Origin: DASZXJ01 sp035545895
Lineage (GTDB): Bacteria > Planctomycetota > Phycisphaerae > Tepidisphaerales > Tepidisphaeraceae
Length of the DNA stretch: 49,486 nucleotides
Direction: 5' to 3'
Assembly: GCA_035545895.1 (NCBI GenBank)
Contig: DASZXJ010000092.1
Span: 1 to 49,486, forward strand
Each line of letters starts with the position of its first letter. The stretch's first letter is position 1. The notes beneath the pieces are model-generated. The model was not told where the DNA came from. It did no database searches and was given only the letters and a program-made list of their open reading frames with translations. Positions 1 through 8,855 of this stretch are shown one piece after another. A program made the translations under genes and the position numbers.

Positions 1-1
1 A

Positions 2-259
2 ATTACACGGCCGGGGGGGGTGGTGATTACATCGCATTACGACTTAAATGAGCACCTCCGCGAATGGCCAGTTGACGTACTTTGGGAGACTTTTCTGAAG
101 TCCGGTTACTACGAGTGGGGTGATAAATCGGTGAAGGAAAACAATATCGTCTACGATCCCGGCCGTTTGCGAGAATTGTGGGGGCGGCATTTCAAAGTAA
201 TATGCCTTGAACCACATCATCTAGATCAGTGTCATCTCGTCTGCCGCGTACCAGGATAA
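2..259 (+). CDS. C-terminal part of a probable SAM-dependent methyltransferase (cut by window edge)
   Basis: The reading frame is open to the left edge of the window, so the true start lies outside; the GTG at 20 is only the first internal start-like codon. The visible tail begins with RPGGVVITSHYD and later has WGRHFKVICLE. A PGG turn followed by a hydrophobic strand, and a late W-x-x-x-F-x-V strand, are what one sees at the end of class I methyltransferase domains (Methyltransf_11/23 type). No SAM-binding motif is visible because it would lie upstream. It ends four bases before the next gene, so it is probably part of the same polysaccharide operon and could methylate a sugar. The family call is tentative. 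Confidence 0.4.
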   Translation: MTRPGGVVITSHYDLNEHLREWPVDVLWETFLKSGYYEWGDKSVKENNIVYDPGRLRELWGRHFKVICLEPHHLDQCHLVCRVPG

Positions 260-263
260 TTCC

Positions 264-1367
264 GTGCCAGCCGCAACTGGAGATTGGCTATTTCTTCCGG
301 GTGGAGTCACTCAGCTTTTATCATTAGTAGCCGCCTATCGCAGCCTGGGTGAGGACGCGAATATAAAATGCAATGTTCTTTCGGTTTGTTATTTCATCAA
401 TGATCTGATGCTGGCGGCTATGGAAGAGGCTTCAAAGGCATTTGGTTGGGACTACCTTGGAAATTTGGAGCCGACTAGATTCACAGGCTTTCCGACGTCG
501 GCGTATTCTGTAGTCCGTCGCCCCCACAAATGGCTATTTCCGCGCACCTGTGCACGTCGATTATTACGGCGTAACGGATTTCCGCCACTCGATCGAGTGT
601 ATGGTATGGGATTTACTCTCCGACCATGGGTTTTCGACGAAGTTCTAATCAGCGCAATCCTCAAGCCGGATCAACACCTTTGTGTACTCGATGGGATGAA
701 CCCGAAGTCTCCGAATCGTCAGCTGGAAGGAATGCGATGGCGGGGTTTACAAACTCCGTTCAATAACATACCGGGTAGGATGGACGTATGGTGTCCTAGC
801 GATCTAGTATCAGAAGCTGCGGCCCTAGGTCGGCCACGCGAAATTTCCTCTTCTGCCACTGAGGCTGTAAATCGGCAATATCGCGAGACGGCACTGGCTA
901 AATCATTTCAACACTACCTACAGGAGAAGCTTGATTCCAGCCGATCGGCCGTTTTGTTTTCACAACAGCTAAGTTCAAATGGATATTGTTCGGCCTTTGG
1001 CGAGGCGACGTATTATTTTACAGTAACGCAGCGCTTATTGGCTGAAGGATATCGTCGAATTCTCATTAAGCCCCATCCGCGGGACGATCCTGCAAAAGTG
1101 CGGCATCTGCAGCGACTATTCGAAAGACAGTCTTCTATTACAATTGTGCCTGATCGATTTTTGCCCGTTCCTTTTGAGCCATTTGCAGATATCTTGTCCG
1201 AGCGGACTCATTCTGCCTTTTCAACAAATTCTACCGCTCTACTGACCTACCGCGCATGCACCGGAAGACCAGCGGTCGCGTTTGATAGCACAGAGTTTTC
1301 GGACGAATTCAGAAAAGATTTGCGGCAATACTGCCTACGTCACTCAATCGCACTTGTACTCCTTTAA
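264..1367 (+). CDS. Polysialyltransferase-like glycosyltransferase (GT-B fold)
   Basis: A 367-residue protein without signal peptide or membrane segments. Near residue 270 it has KPHPRD, and near 315 an ST-NST-A segment. These match the HP and S motifs that bind CMP in the alpha-2,8-polysialyltransferase/capsule sialyltransferase families (POLYST, GT52/GT38-like). VLDG near residue 142 resembles the D/E-D/E-G motif that holds the general base. Start chosen: GTG at 264, preceded by AGGA at 253-256 with a seven-base gap; an in-frame stop lies at 222. Seen: the motifs. Known: these families transfer sialic acid or related nonulosonates. Inferred: it adds an acidic nine-carbon or similar CMP-activated sugar to the polymer built by the downstream genes. 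No sialic-acid synthesis genes are visible here, so the donor is uncertain. Confidence 0.55.
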   Translation: MPAATGDWLFLPGGVTQLLSLVAAYRSLGEDANIKCNVLSVCYFINDLMLAAMEEASKAFGWDYLGNLEPTRFTGFPTSAYSVVRRPHKWLFPRTCARRLLRRNGFPPLDRVYGMGFTLRPWVFDEVLISAILKPDQHLCVLDGMNPKSPNRQLEGMRWRGLQTPFNNIPGRMDVWCPSDLVSEAAALGRPREISSSATEAVNRQYRETALAKSFQHYLQEKLDSSRSAVLFSQQLSSNGYCSAFGEATYYFTVTQRLLAEGYRRILIKPHPRDDPAKVRHLQRLFERQSSITIVPDRFLPVPFEPFADILSERTHSAFSTNSTALLTYRACTGRPAVAFDSTEFSDEFRKDLRQYCLRHSIALVLL

Positions 1368-1392
1368 CCTTCACCTGATCAATTGCTAGTCG

Positions 1393-2535
1393 ATGAGAAT
1401 TGCAATAATTAATGAACATTGGGGCGCAGGCGCGGCGAGGTGCGCTCGCGATCTGCAAACGCAGCTAATGGCTCGCCACGATGTGGAATTCTTTCCAAGG
1501 GAGCAGCGGGAAACGGTCGCATCACTGATGCAAAGACTTATTGAATACGATCCCGAAGTGGTTAATTGCCATTCATTTTATGGATTTCTCCCATATGCTG
1601 CTCTGGCAGAAATTTCATCTAGATTTCCAACATGTTTCACGGTTCACGATCCCCGACCGATCGGAACAATGGAAATGGCATGTTGGACCTGTGATCGCAA
1701 TGATACCTGCCTTCGATGTCCGTTGATACCTGGAAGGCTAGGTAAGGTGTTTAAAAACCCATACTTATGGAAGCGAATGGAGAAGCGACGAACACATCAG
1801 CGCTGCAGTCCCGACATGGTTGTTGTTGCACCAAGTGAATGGATGGCAAATCGTCTTAGAGAACAGGAGCTCAAGCGATTTAAAGTGAGAACTGTCCGGA
1901 ACGGGATTGATGCAACTCTGTTTTCGCCATGTGAATCTGATCGGAGAAAATTTGGTTTACCCTTAGACGTACCCGTTATCTTGCATTCTGCATGGCGCGC
2001 TGGAGACTGGGAGATTAACCATAGGAAGGGGCTTATGCATCTGAGCGAAGCGTTTGTGAAACACGTTTTGCCGAGATTCCCCCACGCTGTTCTTGCAGTT
2101 GCTGGGGAAAGCATCGCACCGAACCATCCCAACGTAAAGCCTTTGGGAATAATTAATCAGGAACAATTGCCAAGTTTGCTGGGCTCAGTAGATGTGTTCG
2201 TGACGTCCACGCTCGCCGATAATCTACCCTATACTATTCTCGAAGCGATGGGTTGTGCTAAAGCTGTGATTGCTTCTCGTGTCGGTGGAATTCCGGAACA
2301 GGTCGTTGACGGGGAAACAGGGTTGTTAGTGGAAGCTGGAAACATCTTTGAACTAGGCCATGCGATAATTCAGCAATTCTCTGATCCTGAGCGGACGCGG
2401 CTTTATGGTCTTGCAGGTCGCGAACGTGTCAAGAAGTTGTTTGGGATTAAGCAGTTTGTGGGTGGGTATGAAGATATATTTATTCAATTAGCAACGTCTA
2501 GGTCTCGGCCGGTTTCTGATTTTCGACCGCACTGA
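1393..2535 (+). CDS. GT4 family glycosyltransferase with four-cysteine cluster
   Basis: A 380-residue retaining GT-B glycosyltransferase. The N-terminal domain starts with a hydrophobic strand and glycine turn (MRIAIINEHW-GAGA) and the C-terminal domain has the nucleotide-sugar site, DNLPYTILEAMGC around residues 276-287, followed by a V-GG-x-PE-x-V-DG-TGLLV strand-loop. Residues 97, 100, 106 and 109 form C-x2-C-x5-C-x2-C, a cluster found in a WcaC-like subgroup of GT4 enzymes and possibly a metal site. The first residue of the usual E-x7-E pair is replaced by D276/N277, while E285 is kept. It is the third plus-strand gene of the polysaccharide block. The donor sugar cannot be read from the sequence. 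Confidence 0.85.
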   Translation: MRIAIINEHWGAGAARCARDLQTQLMARHDVEFFPREQRETVASLMQRLIEYDPEVVNCHSFYGFLPYAALAEISSRFPTCFTVHDPRPIGTMEMACWTCDRNDTCLRCPLIPGRLGKVFKNPYLWKRMEKRRTHQRCSPDMVVVAPSEWMANRLREQELKRFKVRTVRNGIDATLFSPCESDRRKFGLPLDVPVILHSAWRAGDWEINHRKGLMHLSEAFVKHVLPRFPHAVLAVAGESIAPNHPNVKPLGIINQEQLPSLLGSVDVFVTSTLADNLPYTILEAMGCAKAVIASRVGGIPEQVVDGETGLLVEAGNIFELGHAIIQQFSDPERTRLYGLAGRERVKKLFGIKQFVGGYEDIFIQLATSRSRPVSDFRPH

Positions 2536-2608
2536 TCTCTGCCAACAGATTCGATATATTCTGCAGATTAGAGTTAATTCTGACACTTTCGTTTGAAAGA
2601 TGTGAAAA

Positions 2609-3868
2609 GTGCTAGATGACATTAAAAATCGTGCCGCTGCAACGTCGATATTTACAGCGCAAACGCCGCCAAAAATTGCATTCATTTCTTCAATGGTCTG
2701 TTACCCATGGGGAGGCAGCGAGGAATTATGGGCGGGATCGGCAATGGAGTTGCTCAAGAGCGGTTATCGTGTTGTTGCCAATGTGAAATATTGGCCTAAA
2801 CCAGCTCGACAATTATCTGCCCTTAGAGAGTCTGGATGTGAATTAAGAATGCGGCAGCCTGCCGGAAGGATTTGGTGGCATTTGAACCGGCTCTCCCGAG
2901 GTCTAATTCCCCGGCCATTGGATTCGCGGTGGCTCGATGAAGTGCGCCCTGACTTGGTCGTTTTGTCGCTTGGGATTCATCAGGACGGGGCGGACTGGAT
3001 GCTCGCCTGTGCGAGGCGGAAAATTCCATATACTGTACTTGTTCAGGCAGCTTCGGAAAATATCTGGCCATCGGATGAGGGAATAAAAGCCCTTCGCGAG
3101 GGCTACCAAGGAGCAGCGAGAGTATTTTTCGTCGCTGTCGGCAATCGCGATGTCGTTGAAACCCAAATCGGATGTTCCCTCTCACAGTCGGAATTGATCT
3201 TTAATCCATTTGGCGTTCCATACGACTCCGATCCAACATGGCCAAACGAGCAAACTGGTTATCGTCTCGCCTGTGTTGGACGATTGGACCCAAGCTCTAA
3301 AGGACAGGATCTGTTGTTCAAAGTTTTGCGGCAACCTAAATGGCGTGAGCGCGACGTAAGCGTGGCATTATTTGGTCAAGGCTCAAATGGCGATGCGCTT
3401 CGCGTTTTACGCGACCACTACCAGCTGTCAAACGTATCGCTTGGCGGATTCAAGAATGGAGTGTTGGGAATTTGGGAAGATCACCATGCGCTTGTACTTC
3501 CGTCGCGACATGAAGGATTACCAATTGCCGTCGTCGAAGCAATGTTATGCCAACGCCCGTGTATCGTGACCGATGTGGCTGGTAATGCGGAGGCAGTGCA
3601 AGATGGCCTTAGCGGCTTTGTGGCTGAGGCACCGACCGTGCGAGCCCTAGATGACGCAATGGAGCGCGGCTGGCGGCGTCGTCATGAATGGAAGGAAATG
3701 GGCGCCGAAGCTGGACGTCGAATTCGTTCCCTGGTTCCGCGCGATCCTGCAGCCGTATTCGCTAGCAGACTGAAAGCTTTGGTCGTAGAAGAGCAACAGC
3801 CAACGAACGAAATTGGAATTCGTGATTCTGATAATCGGGTGGTTGGGTCGAAATCAGCATATGTATAG
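2609..3868 (+). CDS. GT4 family glycosyltransferase (paralogue A of a tandem pair)
   Basis: A 419-residue GT-B glycosyltransferase. The N-terminal motif PWGGSEELW sits near residue 34, the donor-domain start reads ACVGRLDPSSKGQDLL, and the donor site EGLPIAVVEAM gives the E-x7-E pair as E302 and E310. The start is GTG at 2609; no good ribosome site precedes it, and a later start nearer the first beta strand (IAFISS, residue 23) is possible. The next gene begins inside its last eight bases. The two proteins align almost end to end (see the next entry), which indicates an old tandem duplication with divergence of acceptor or donor specificity. The sugar is unknown. Confidence 0.85.
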   Translation: MLDDIKNRAAATSIFTAQTPPKIAFISSMVCYPWGGSEELWAGSAMELLKSGYRVVANVKYWPKPARQLSALRESGCELRMRQPAGRIWWHLNRLSRGLIPRPLDSRWLDEVRPDLVVLSLGIHQDGADWMLACARRKIPYTVLVQAASENIWPSDEGIKALREGYQGAARVFFVAVGNRDVVETQIGCSLSQSELIFNPFGVPYDSDPTWPNEQTGYRLACVGRLDPSSKGQDLLFKVLRQPKWRERDVSVALFGQGSNGDALRVLRDHYQLSNVSLGGFKNGVLGIWEDHHALVLPSRHEGLPIAVVEAMLCQRPCIVTDVAGNAEAVQDGLSGFVAEAPTVRALDDAMERGWRRRHEWKEMGAEAGRRIRSLVPRDPAAVFASRLKALVVEEQQPTNEIGIRDSDNRVVGSKSAYV

Positions 3869-4997
3869 TCGGATCGGGTTTGTTTCGACGATGGGTGGCG
3901 TGCCATGGGCGGGCAGTGAATGCCTGTGGCATGCTGCGGCAATGAGATTATTGCAGCAAGGATATCAAGTTCACGCGAATGTTCAGGAATGGAAACCGCA
4001 GCCATCACCAATTGGCAAATTGAAGGATGCCAGCGCAATGGTTACCGAGCGGTCACTTTTCCAAGGCCTTTCCGGTCGACTGCGACGGCGTCTCTCCGAT
4101 CCACATGTTTGGGTTCAAACGTCTGGCTGTGACTTGGTCGTGATTTCACAATCATGCCTTGATGGTGTCTCATGGGGAGAAGCTTGTAGGCAACGCGATA
4201 TTCCCTATGCAATCATTTTCCAAGTCGCAGCTGAATGGTATTGGCCAGATGAAGCAGATGCAGAAATAGCACGAGAAGTGCTTTCAACTGCAAAGGCACT
4301 CTATTTTGTATCGTCCGGCAATCGGGATCTCATCGAGCGTCAACTGGGAATTGCTCTGCCAAATGCAAAGATTGTGCGAAACCCGTACGGGGTAAGCTAT
4401 AAAGAACCATTTGCCTGGCCATCAAACGATGAAGGCCTTCGTTTAGCTTGTGTCGGACGGCTGGATGCGAGGCACAAAGGTCAGGATTTGCTGTTAACCG
4501 CGCTTGGCGACGGCTGGTTCGGTAGAAATGCCTCCATCGTATTTTTTGGCGTCGGATCTAACGAAGCGGAATTGAAGCGCTTGGCAAATCTAAGGTGTCG
4601 GATACCCGTGAAGTTTGCCGGCCACGTGCACGATATTGCTGCGATTTGGCGTATACATCATGCGATGGTGCTGACATCCCGGGTCGAGGGAATGCCGCTG
4701 GCGGCGGTCGAAGCAATGATGTGTGGTCGTCCTTGTCTTCTCACCGACGTAGCAGGAAACTCGGAACTTGTTCGTGATGGCGTCGATGGATTTATTGCCG
4801 AAGCTGCTTCCGTTTGCAGCGTAACTAAGACCCTGGAGCGACTATGGGATCAGCGCGGCCAGCTAGAGACCATGGGTCGCCAAGCGTATGCGCGCGTTCA
4901 TACGCTGTTTCCATCTGATCCTGGTTCAGCGTTTGCGAATGACCTTATCGGATTATTGGAGCAGTCGCCTGCGATTCGGTTGGCCTCGGAAGGTTAG
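3861..4997 (+). CDS. GT4 family glycosyltransferase (paralogue B of a tandem pair)
   Basis: A 378-residue GT-B glycosyltransferase. ATG 3861 is preferred over the frame's first start at 3813: it places the first beta strand (IGFVSTMGGVPWAGSECLW) at the N-terminus as in the paralogue, and it overlaps the stop of the previous gene by eight bases, as expected for translational coupling. Shared with the upstream protein are the PW-GSE-LW motif, the GNRDLIE stretch, ACVGRLD-KGQDLL and a VEGMPLAAVEAMMC donor site with E276/E284. A separate internal difference is the N-terminal linker region after the tryptophan motif, where the two copies hardly match. Likely substrate: an NDP-sugar added to the same glycan as its neighbour. 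Confidence 0.85.
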   Translation: MYSRIGFVSTMGGVPWAGSECLWHAAAMRLLQQGYQVHANVQEWKPQPSPIGKLKDASAMVTERSLFQGLSGRLRRRLSDPHVWVQTSGCDLVVISQSCLDGVSWGEACRQRDIPYAIIFQVAAEWYWPDEADAEIAREVLSTAKALYFVSSGNRDLIERQLGIALPNAKIVRNPYGVSYKEPFAWPSNDEGLRLACVGRLDARHKGQDLLLTALGDGWFGRNASIVFFGVGSNEAELKRLANLRCRIPVKFAGHVHDIAAIWRIHHAMVLTSRVEGMPLAAVEAMMCGRPCLLTDVAGNSELVRDGVDGFIAEAASVCSVTKTLERLWDQRGQLETMGRQAYARVHTLFPSDPGSAFANDLIGLLEQSPAIRLASEG

Positions 4998-5004
4998 ACG
5001 ATAA

Positions 5005-6138
5005 ATGCGAATCACATTTGTCCTTCCACATGCCGGATTGTCGGGTGGGATTCGCGTCATCGCAAACCACGCGGATCGATTACGACGGCTCGGACACGAG
5101 ATATGTCTGGTATCAATGCCGCAGCCTATACCGTCGCTTCGATCACGGTTGTCGGCTATTCGAAAGGGTCAATGGTTGCGTCATATTCACGGCCCATCTC
5201 ATCTCGATGGGTTGGGGCTTGATTGGCGTGTGCTGGATCAAAATCGGCCAGTTCGGGATAGCGACATACCTGATGCCGACTTGGTAATTGCCACTTGGTG
5301 GGAAACGGCGGAATGGGTAGCAAAGCTTTCTCCCAACAAAGGTGCGAAGGCATATTTTATTCAACTTGATGAGCGGACCGTAGTGCCCGACGATGTATCA
5401 TGGGGTCATCGCGTGGCGAAGACGTGGCTACTTCCGATGTACAAGATCGCAACTTCTGGCGTTGTCAAAATCGCGGTAGAAAAAGAAATAAAAGTAAAGA
5501 ATGGCCATATACCAGTGGTCGAGATTGGTGTGGATATAGAACAGTTTAATGCAGCGCCTCGCAACAAACAGCTTACGCCACGGGTAGGTTTCCTATATGA
5601 AACGACGCCTCGAAAAGGACCGGATGTTGCACTCAGTGTTGCCGAAATTGTTCGTAGCAAATTGCCGCGAACCGAGTTTGCAGTTCTGACTTCATCGAAA
5701 ACAGTCAATAAGGCTGCGTTACCGGCCGGCGCACTTCTAAATGTGCAACCAACAACTAGCCAGTTGCGGGAGTTATATTCAGCATGTGATGTGTGGTTAT
5801 GTACGAGCCGGTGCGAAGGATTTCATCTGCCTCCCATGGAAGCGATGGCATGTCGATGTCCTGTAGTGTCGACGCGCGTTGGTGGCCCGATCGATATGAT
5901 TGAGGACGGAATTAACGGGTTTCTGCTTAATGTCGATGATGTCAAGGGGCTTGCTGAACGAGTTTTAGAGATTCTGAAGCTGTCAGACTTGCAATGGCGA
6001 ACCATGTCCGACGCAGCATATAGTAAGGCGAGTGATTATACATGGGAGGCGGCAACGATTGCATTTGAAAAGACCTTATTTAAGGCAGCGGAAAATTCTG
6101 GGCAACTCGAGCTGGGCAGGACGGTTGGTTCGCAATGA
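5005..6138 (+). CDS. GT4 family glycosyltransferase
   Basis: A 377-residue GT-B glycosyltransferase. The start MRITFVLPHAG-LSGGIRVI is the acceptor-side first strand and glycine loop of family GT4. The donor domain opens with RVGFLYETTPRKGPDVAL and contains CEGFHLPPMEAMAC with E271 and E279 as the E-x7-E pair, then a RVGGPIDMIEDGINGFLL nucleotide-binding segment. It follows the previous gene by seven bases and overlaps the next by four (ATGA at 6135-6138), so it belongs to the operon. The donor could be any NDP-hexose or deoxyhexose; nothing in the sequence decides this. Confidence 0.85.
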   Translation: MRITFVLPHAGLSGGIRVIANHADRLRRLGHEICLVSMPQPIPSLRSRLSAIRKGQWLRHIHGPSHLDGLGLDWRVLDQNRPVRDSDIPDADLVIATWWETAEWVAKLSPNKGAKAYFIQLDERTVVPDDVSWGHRVAKTWLLPMYKIATSGVVKIAVEKEIKVKNGHIPVVEIGVDIEQFNAAPRNKQLTPRVGFLYETTPRKGPDVALSVAEIVRSKLPRTEFAVLTSSKTVNKAALPAGALLNVQPTTSQLRELYSACDVWLCTSRCEGFHLPPMEAMACRCPVVSTRVGGPIDMIEDGINGFLLNVDDVKGLAERVLEILKLSDLQWRTMSDAAYSKASDYTWEAATIAFEKTLFKAAENSGQLELGRTVGSQ

Positions 6139-7508
6139 CGCTAGTGGTTTCAATCGCATTGTTTGGCTGGATTCCGTTGGTGTTGACACTGTTCATGCTA
6201 GTGCCCCCGCGCCGCGCGGTAATTATTTCATTCCTTTTTGCATGGTTATTTCTTCCAATAGCCGAGTTCAAACTCGGTGAAGGAATTCCCGTCTACAGCA
6301 AAATGACGGCGACGTGCTTTGGTGTTTTGATAGGCGTGTTATTGTTTGATCCACGCAAACTTCGGTCATTTCACTTTTGTTGGATGGATGTTCCCACAAC
6401 TGTCTGGTGCATTTGCCCATTGTTTTCTTCGCTAAATAATGATCTTGGAATTCACGACGGTGTTTCTGCAATGATGTACCAAACCGTGACTTGGGGGATG
6501 CCCTATTTGATTGGGCGCCTATATTTCACCTCATTAACTGATATTGGAGAACTTGCTTTTGCGTGCTTTGTTGGCGGCCTGATTTATGTCCCTTTATGTT
6601 TGTTCGAAATTCGCATGAGCCCGCAACTTCATACATGGATATATGGTTACTATCAGCATAGTTTTGCACAAACGTTCCGCTACGATGGTTGGCGGCCAAC
6701 AGTATTCATGCAACACGGATTGATGGTCGGTATGTGGATGTGCATGACTACTCTCATCGGATTTTGGCTTTGCTGGACCGGAGCATCAAAGCAAATCTGG
6801 CGAGTGCCGGCATGGATTTTGGTTTTGACTCTGGGAATTACTGCCGTTTTATGTAAGTCCACCGGAGCGATTGGGTTAATGCTTCTTGGTGGCATGACGC
6901 TCTTAATCACACAAACGCTTAGGGTTCGAATAGTATTGATCGCGGTTATCGCAGCTGTGCCTGCCTACATTGTATTGCGGACCGCCGGTGTGTGGAGCGG
7001 CGCAAACCTCGTGTCGTTGACGGCAGAATCAATCGGGACTGAAAGAGCTCAATCTCTCGAATTTCGGATGCAGAACGAAGACATGCTGATGGCGAAAGCT
7101 TTGCAACAGCCGATGTTCGGTTGGGGCGGCTGGGGCCGATCTCGGGTATACGATCGAAATGGCCGCGATCTTTCGATCACCGACGGTCTTTGGATTATTG
7201 CATTGGGTTGCTATGGAATTCTTGGGCTCTGCTCATTAATAGTTTCGTTATTGCTGCCGGTTATTCTTGTGACTTGGCTAATTCCACTCCGCCAATGGAC
7301 CGAACCATCGGTGGCACCGCTGGTCGTGCTCGCAACGGTTATCGCCTTATACGCAATTGATTGCATTCCGAACGGCATGGTCAATCCAACTTTCATGTTG
7401 GTGTCAGGAGCAGTAATCGGAAACGTGATCGGCTTACAGGGTAAAAATCTGAGTTTGATGTTCACTGAATATAAAGCCAAGAGCCAGTTAGAAATAGGAA
7501 TTGCTTAA
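6135..7508 (+). CDS. Wzy / O-antigen-ligase-like polysaccharide polymerase (multi-pass membrane protein)
   Basis: A 457-residue protein with about ten to twelve hydrophobic segments and one large extracytoplasmic loop after residue 290 (EFRMQNEDMLMAKALQQPMFGWGGWGRSR). A big loop rich in R, H and G between late membrane spans is the common plan of the Wzy polymerases and WaaL ligases (Wzy_C/O-antigen_lig superfamily); primary sequence is poorly conserved in these, so the call rests on topology and gene context. It starts within the stop of the upstream glycosyltransferase (ATGA). Expected role: joining lipid-linked repeat units at the outer face of the cytoplasmic membrane, or ligating the glycan to its anchor. 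Which of the two cannot be told. Confidence 0.7.
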   Translation: MTLVVSIALFGWIPLVLTLFMLVPPRRAVIISFLFAWLFLPIAEFKLGEGIPVYSKMTATCFGVLIGVLLFDPRKLRSFHFCWMDVPTTVWCICPLFSSLNNDLGIHDGVSAMMYQTVTWGMPYLIGRLYFTSLTDIGELAFACFVGGLIYVPLCLFEIRMSPQLHTWIYGYYQHSFAQTFRYDGWRPTVFMQHGLMVGMWMCMTTLIGFWLCWTGASKQIWRVPAWILVLTLGITAVLCKSTGAIGLMLLGGMTLLITQTLRVRIVLIAVIAAVPAYIVLRTAGVWSGANLVSLTAESIGTERAQSLEFRMQNEDMLMAKALQQPMFGWGGWGRSRVYDRNGRDLSITDGLWIIALGCYGILGLCSLIVSLLLPVILVTWLIPLRQWTEPSVAPLVVLATVIALYAIDCIPNGMVNPTFMLVSGAVIGNVIGLQGKNLSLMFTEYKAKSQLEIGIA

Positions 7509-7567
7509 AGTAGTTTACAACGTCCTGGAATCTGCCTCTTCTTCCGTCAGTAAAATCGGTCGCCAAA

Positions 7568-8791
7568 ATGTCTAGTATTGTACAAGTCAGTGCTGCAGGA
7601 GATTTTGCAGAGGCCTTTCGGTTGAAGAGGGACGGCGCTGCAGAATTCTATGCAGCTCAGGGGCGCGCCGTCGAAGCATGTATTGCCCGGCGGCATCGGG
7701 CGACGTCGCTGACTTATGTCCGGCTGGCTGGCGGTAAACCATCCGACGAAATGTTGGAGTGTGGCGTCCGCTATATTTCACTGGGGCTCAACTGGAACGC
7801 CACAAACCTGATGGATGCCGCTAGGCGGGTTATACAATTACAACCCTCTCATGTAGTGCTCGGATTCGATTCCATCGAGATTCTAAAAACATGTCAGGAT
7901 GCAAGAATTCCAATCTTGCCTGTGTATGCAAATTCATTCCATTTTGCACCACGTCCGGAATCGATTGCTCGGACCGTAGCTCGAAAAGTCCGGCATCGAT
8001 GGCGATCATTTAAATTGGGTCGGCTGCTCGGTCGTTTGGAGTGGGTCGCCAATCACAACTTACCAGCGTGCAGGCAACTTGTTGGGCTTGGGTTGTCAGC
8101 GAACTCAGTGATCCCTTATGAATTCCCTGAAACTGCAAATCCGTCACAATATTCCGTCAAGTCAGCACCTAACAAGACGGACCTAATTAATTTGCTTTAC
8201 GTCGGTGCAATTAATGAGCCGAAAGGCGTTTTCGATGTCGTAAGATCACTCGCATTTCTGAAAAAGGCTGGACGCAAGGTAAGGCTTCGGATTGCTGGCC
8301 AGGGTGATGTCGGGAAATTACGTGATGTGGCGGAATCAATTGGTGTATCACAAGAAGTGCTCTTCGTTGGATTATGCCCAAACAAAGAGATCCTATCGAT
8401 GATGCACCAAGCCCACATCGCGATAGTTCCCTCGAGATGGGATTTTATGGAAGGATTGCCACTAACCATCTTCGAATCTCTTGCTGCTCGCACACCATTA
8501 ATTTGTTCGGATCACCCCATGTTTACTGGCCGGCTTATGCATGAGCGAGATTGTCTCGTTTTTAAAGCAACCAAGGCCACACTGCTCGCTGATCAAATCG
8601 TGCGATTGATCGACGATCCCTCTCTATACGCCAAGCTCTCTCGATCGACTGAGCATACTTGGACGCGAATTCGATGCGATGTGAGTGGTGATGAGGTAGT
8701 TGATAGATGGCTCAGCGGCACAGGCGCAGATTATGAATGGTTGAAAACTCATAGCTTGGGTTCAGGCCGATACGAGGGGCGTGACTTGTAG
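7568..8791 (+). CDS. GT4 family glycosyltransferase
   Basis: A 407-residue glycosyltransferase of the GT-B type. The N-terminal half lacks the usual glycine-rich first loop and starts instead with SSIVQVSAAGDFAEAFRLKR, so the acceptor domain is divergent. The C-terminal half is clear: NLLYVGAINEPKGVFDVVRS, LRIAGQGD, then MEGLPLTIFESLA with E295/E303 forming the E-x7-E pair, and CSDHPMFTGR at the usual next strand. A gap of 59 bases separates it from the polymerase, one of the larger gaps inside the operon. It could carry out an unusual acceptor reaction; the donor is not predictable. Confidence 0.8.
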   Translation: MSSIVQVSAAGDFAEAFRLKRDGAAEFYAAQGRAVEACIARRHRATSLTYVRLAGGKPSDEMLECGVRYISLGLNWNATNLMDAARRVIQLQPSHVVLGFDSIEILKTCQDARIPILPVYANSFHFAPRPESIARTVARKVRHRWRSFKLGRLLGRLEWVANHNLPACRQLVGLGLSANSVIPYEFPETANPSQYSVKSAPNKTDLINLLYVGAINEPKGVFDVVRSLAFLKKAGRKVRLRIAGQGDVGKLRDVAESIGVSQEVLFVGLCPNKEILSMMHQAHIAIVPSRWDFMEGLPLTIFESLAARTPLICSDHPMFTGRLMHERDCLVFKATKATLLADQIVRLIDDPSLYAKLSRSTEHTWTRIRCDVSGDEVVDRWLSGTGADYEWLKTHSLGSGRYEGRDL

Positions 8792-8855
8792 TTTTCAGAT
8801 TGTGATTGTCCTTTCCGATTCGAACACTCGAGTTTTGCTTTGATCAGGTCTGACT

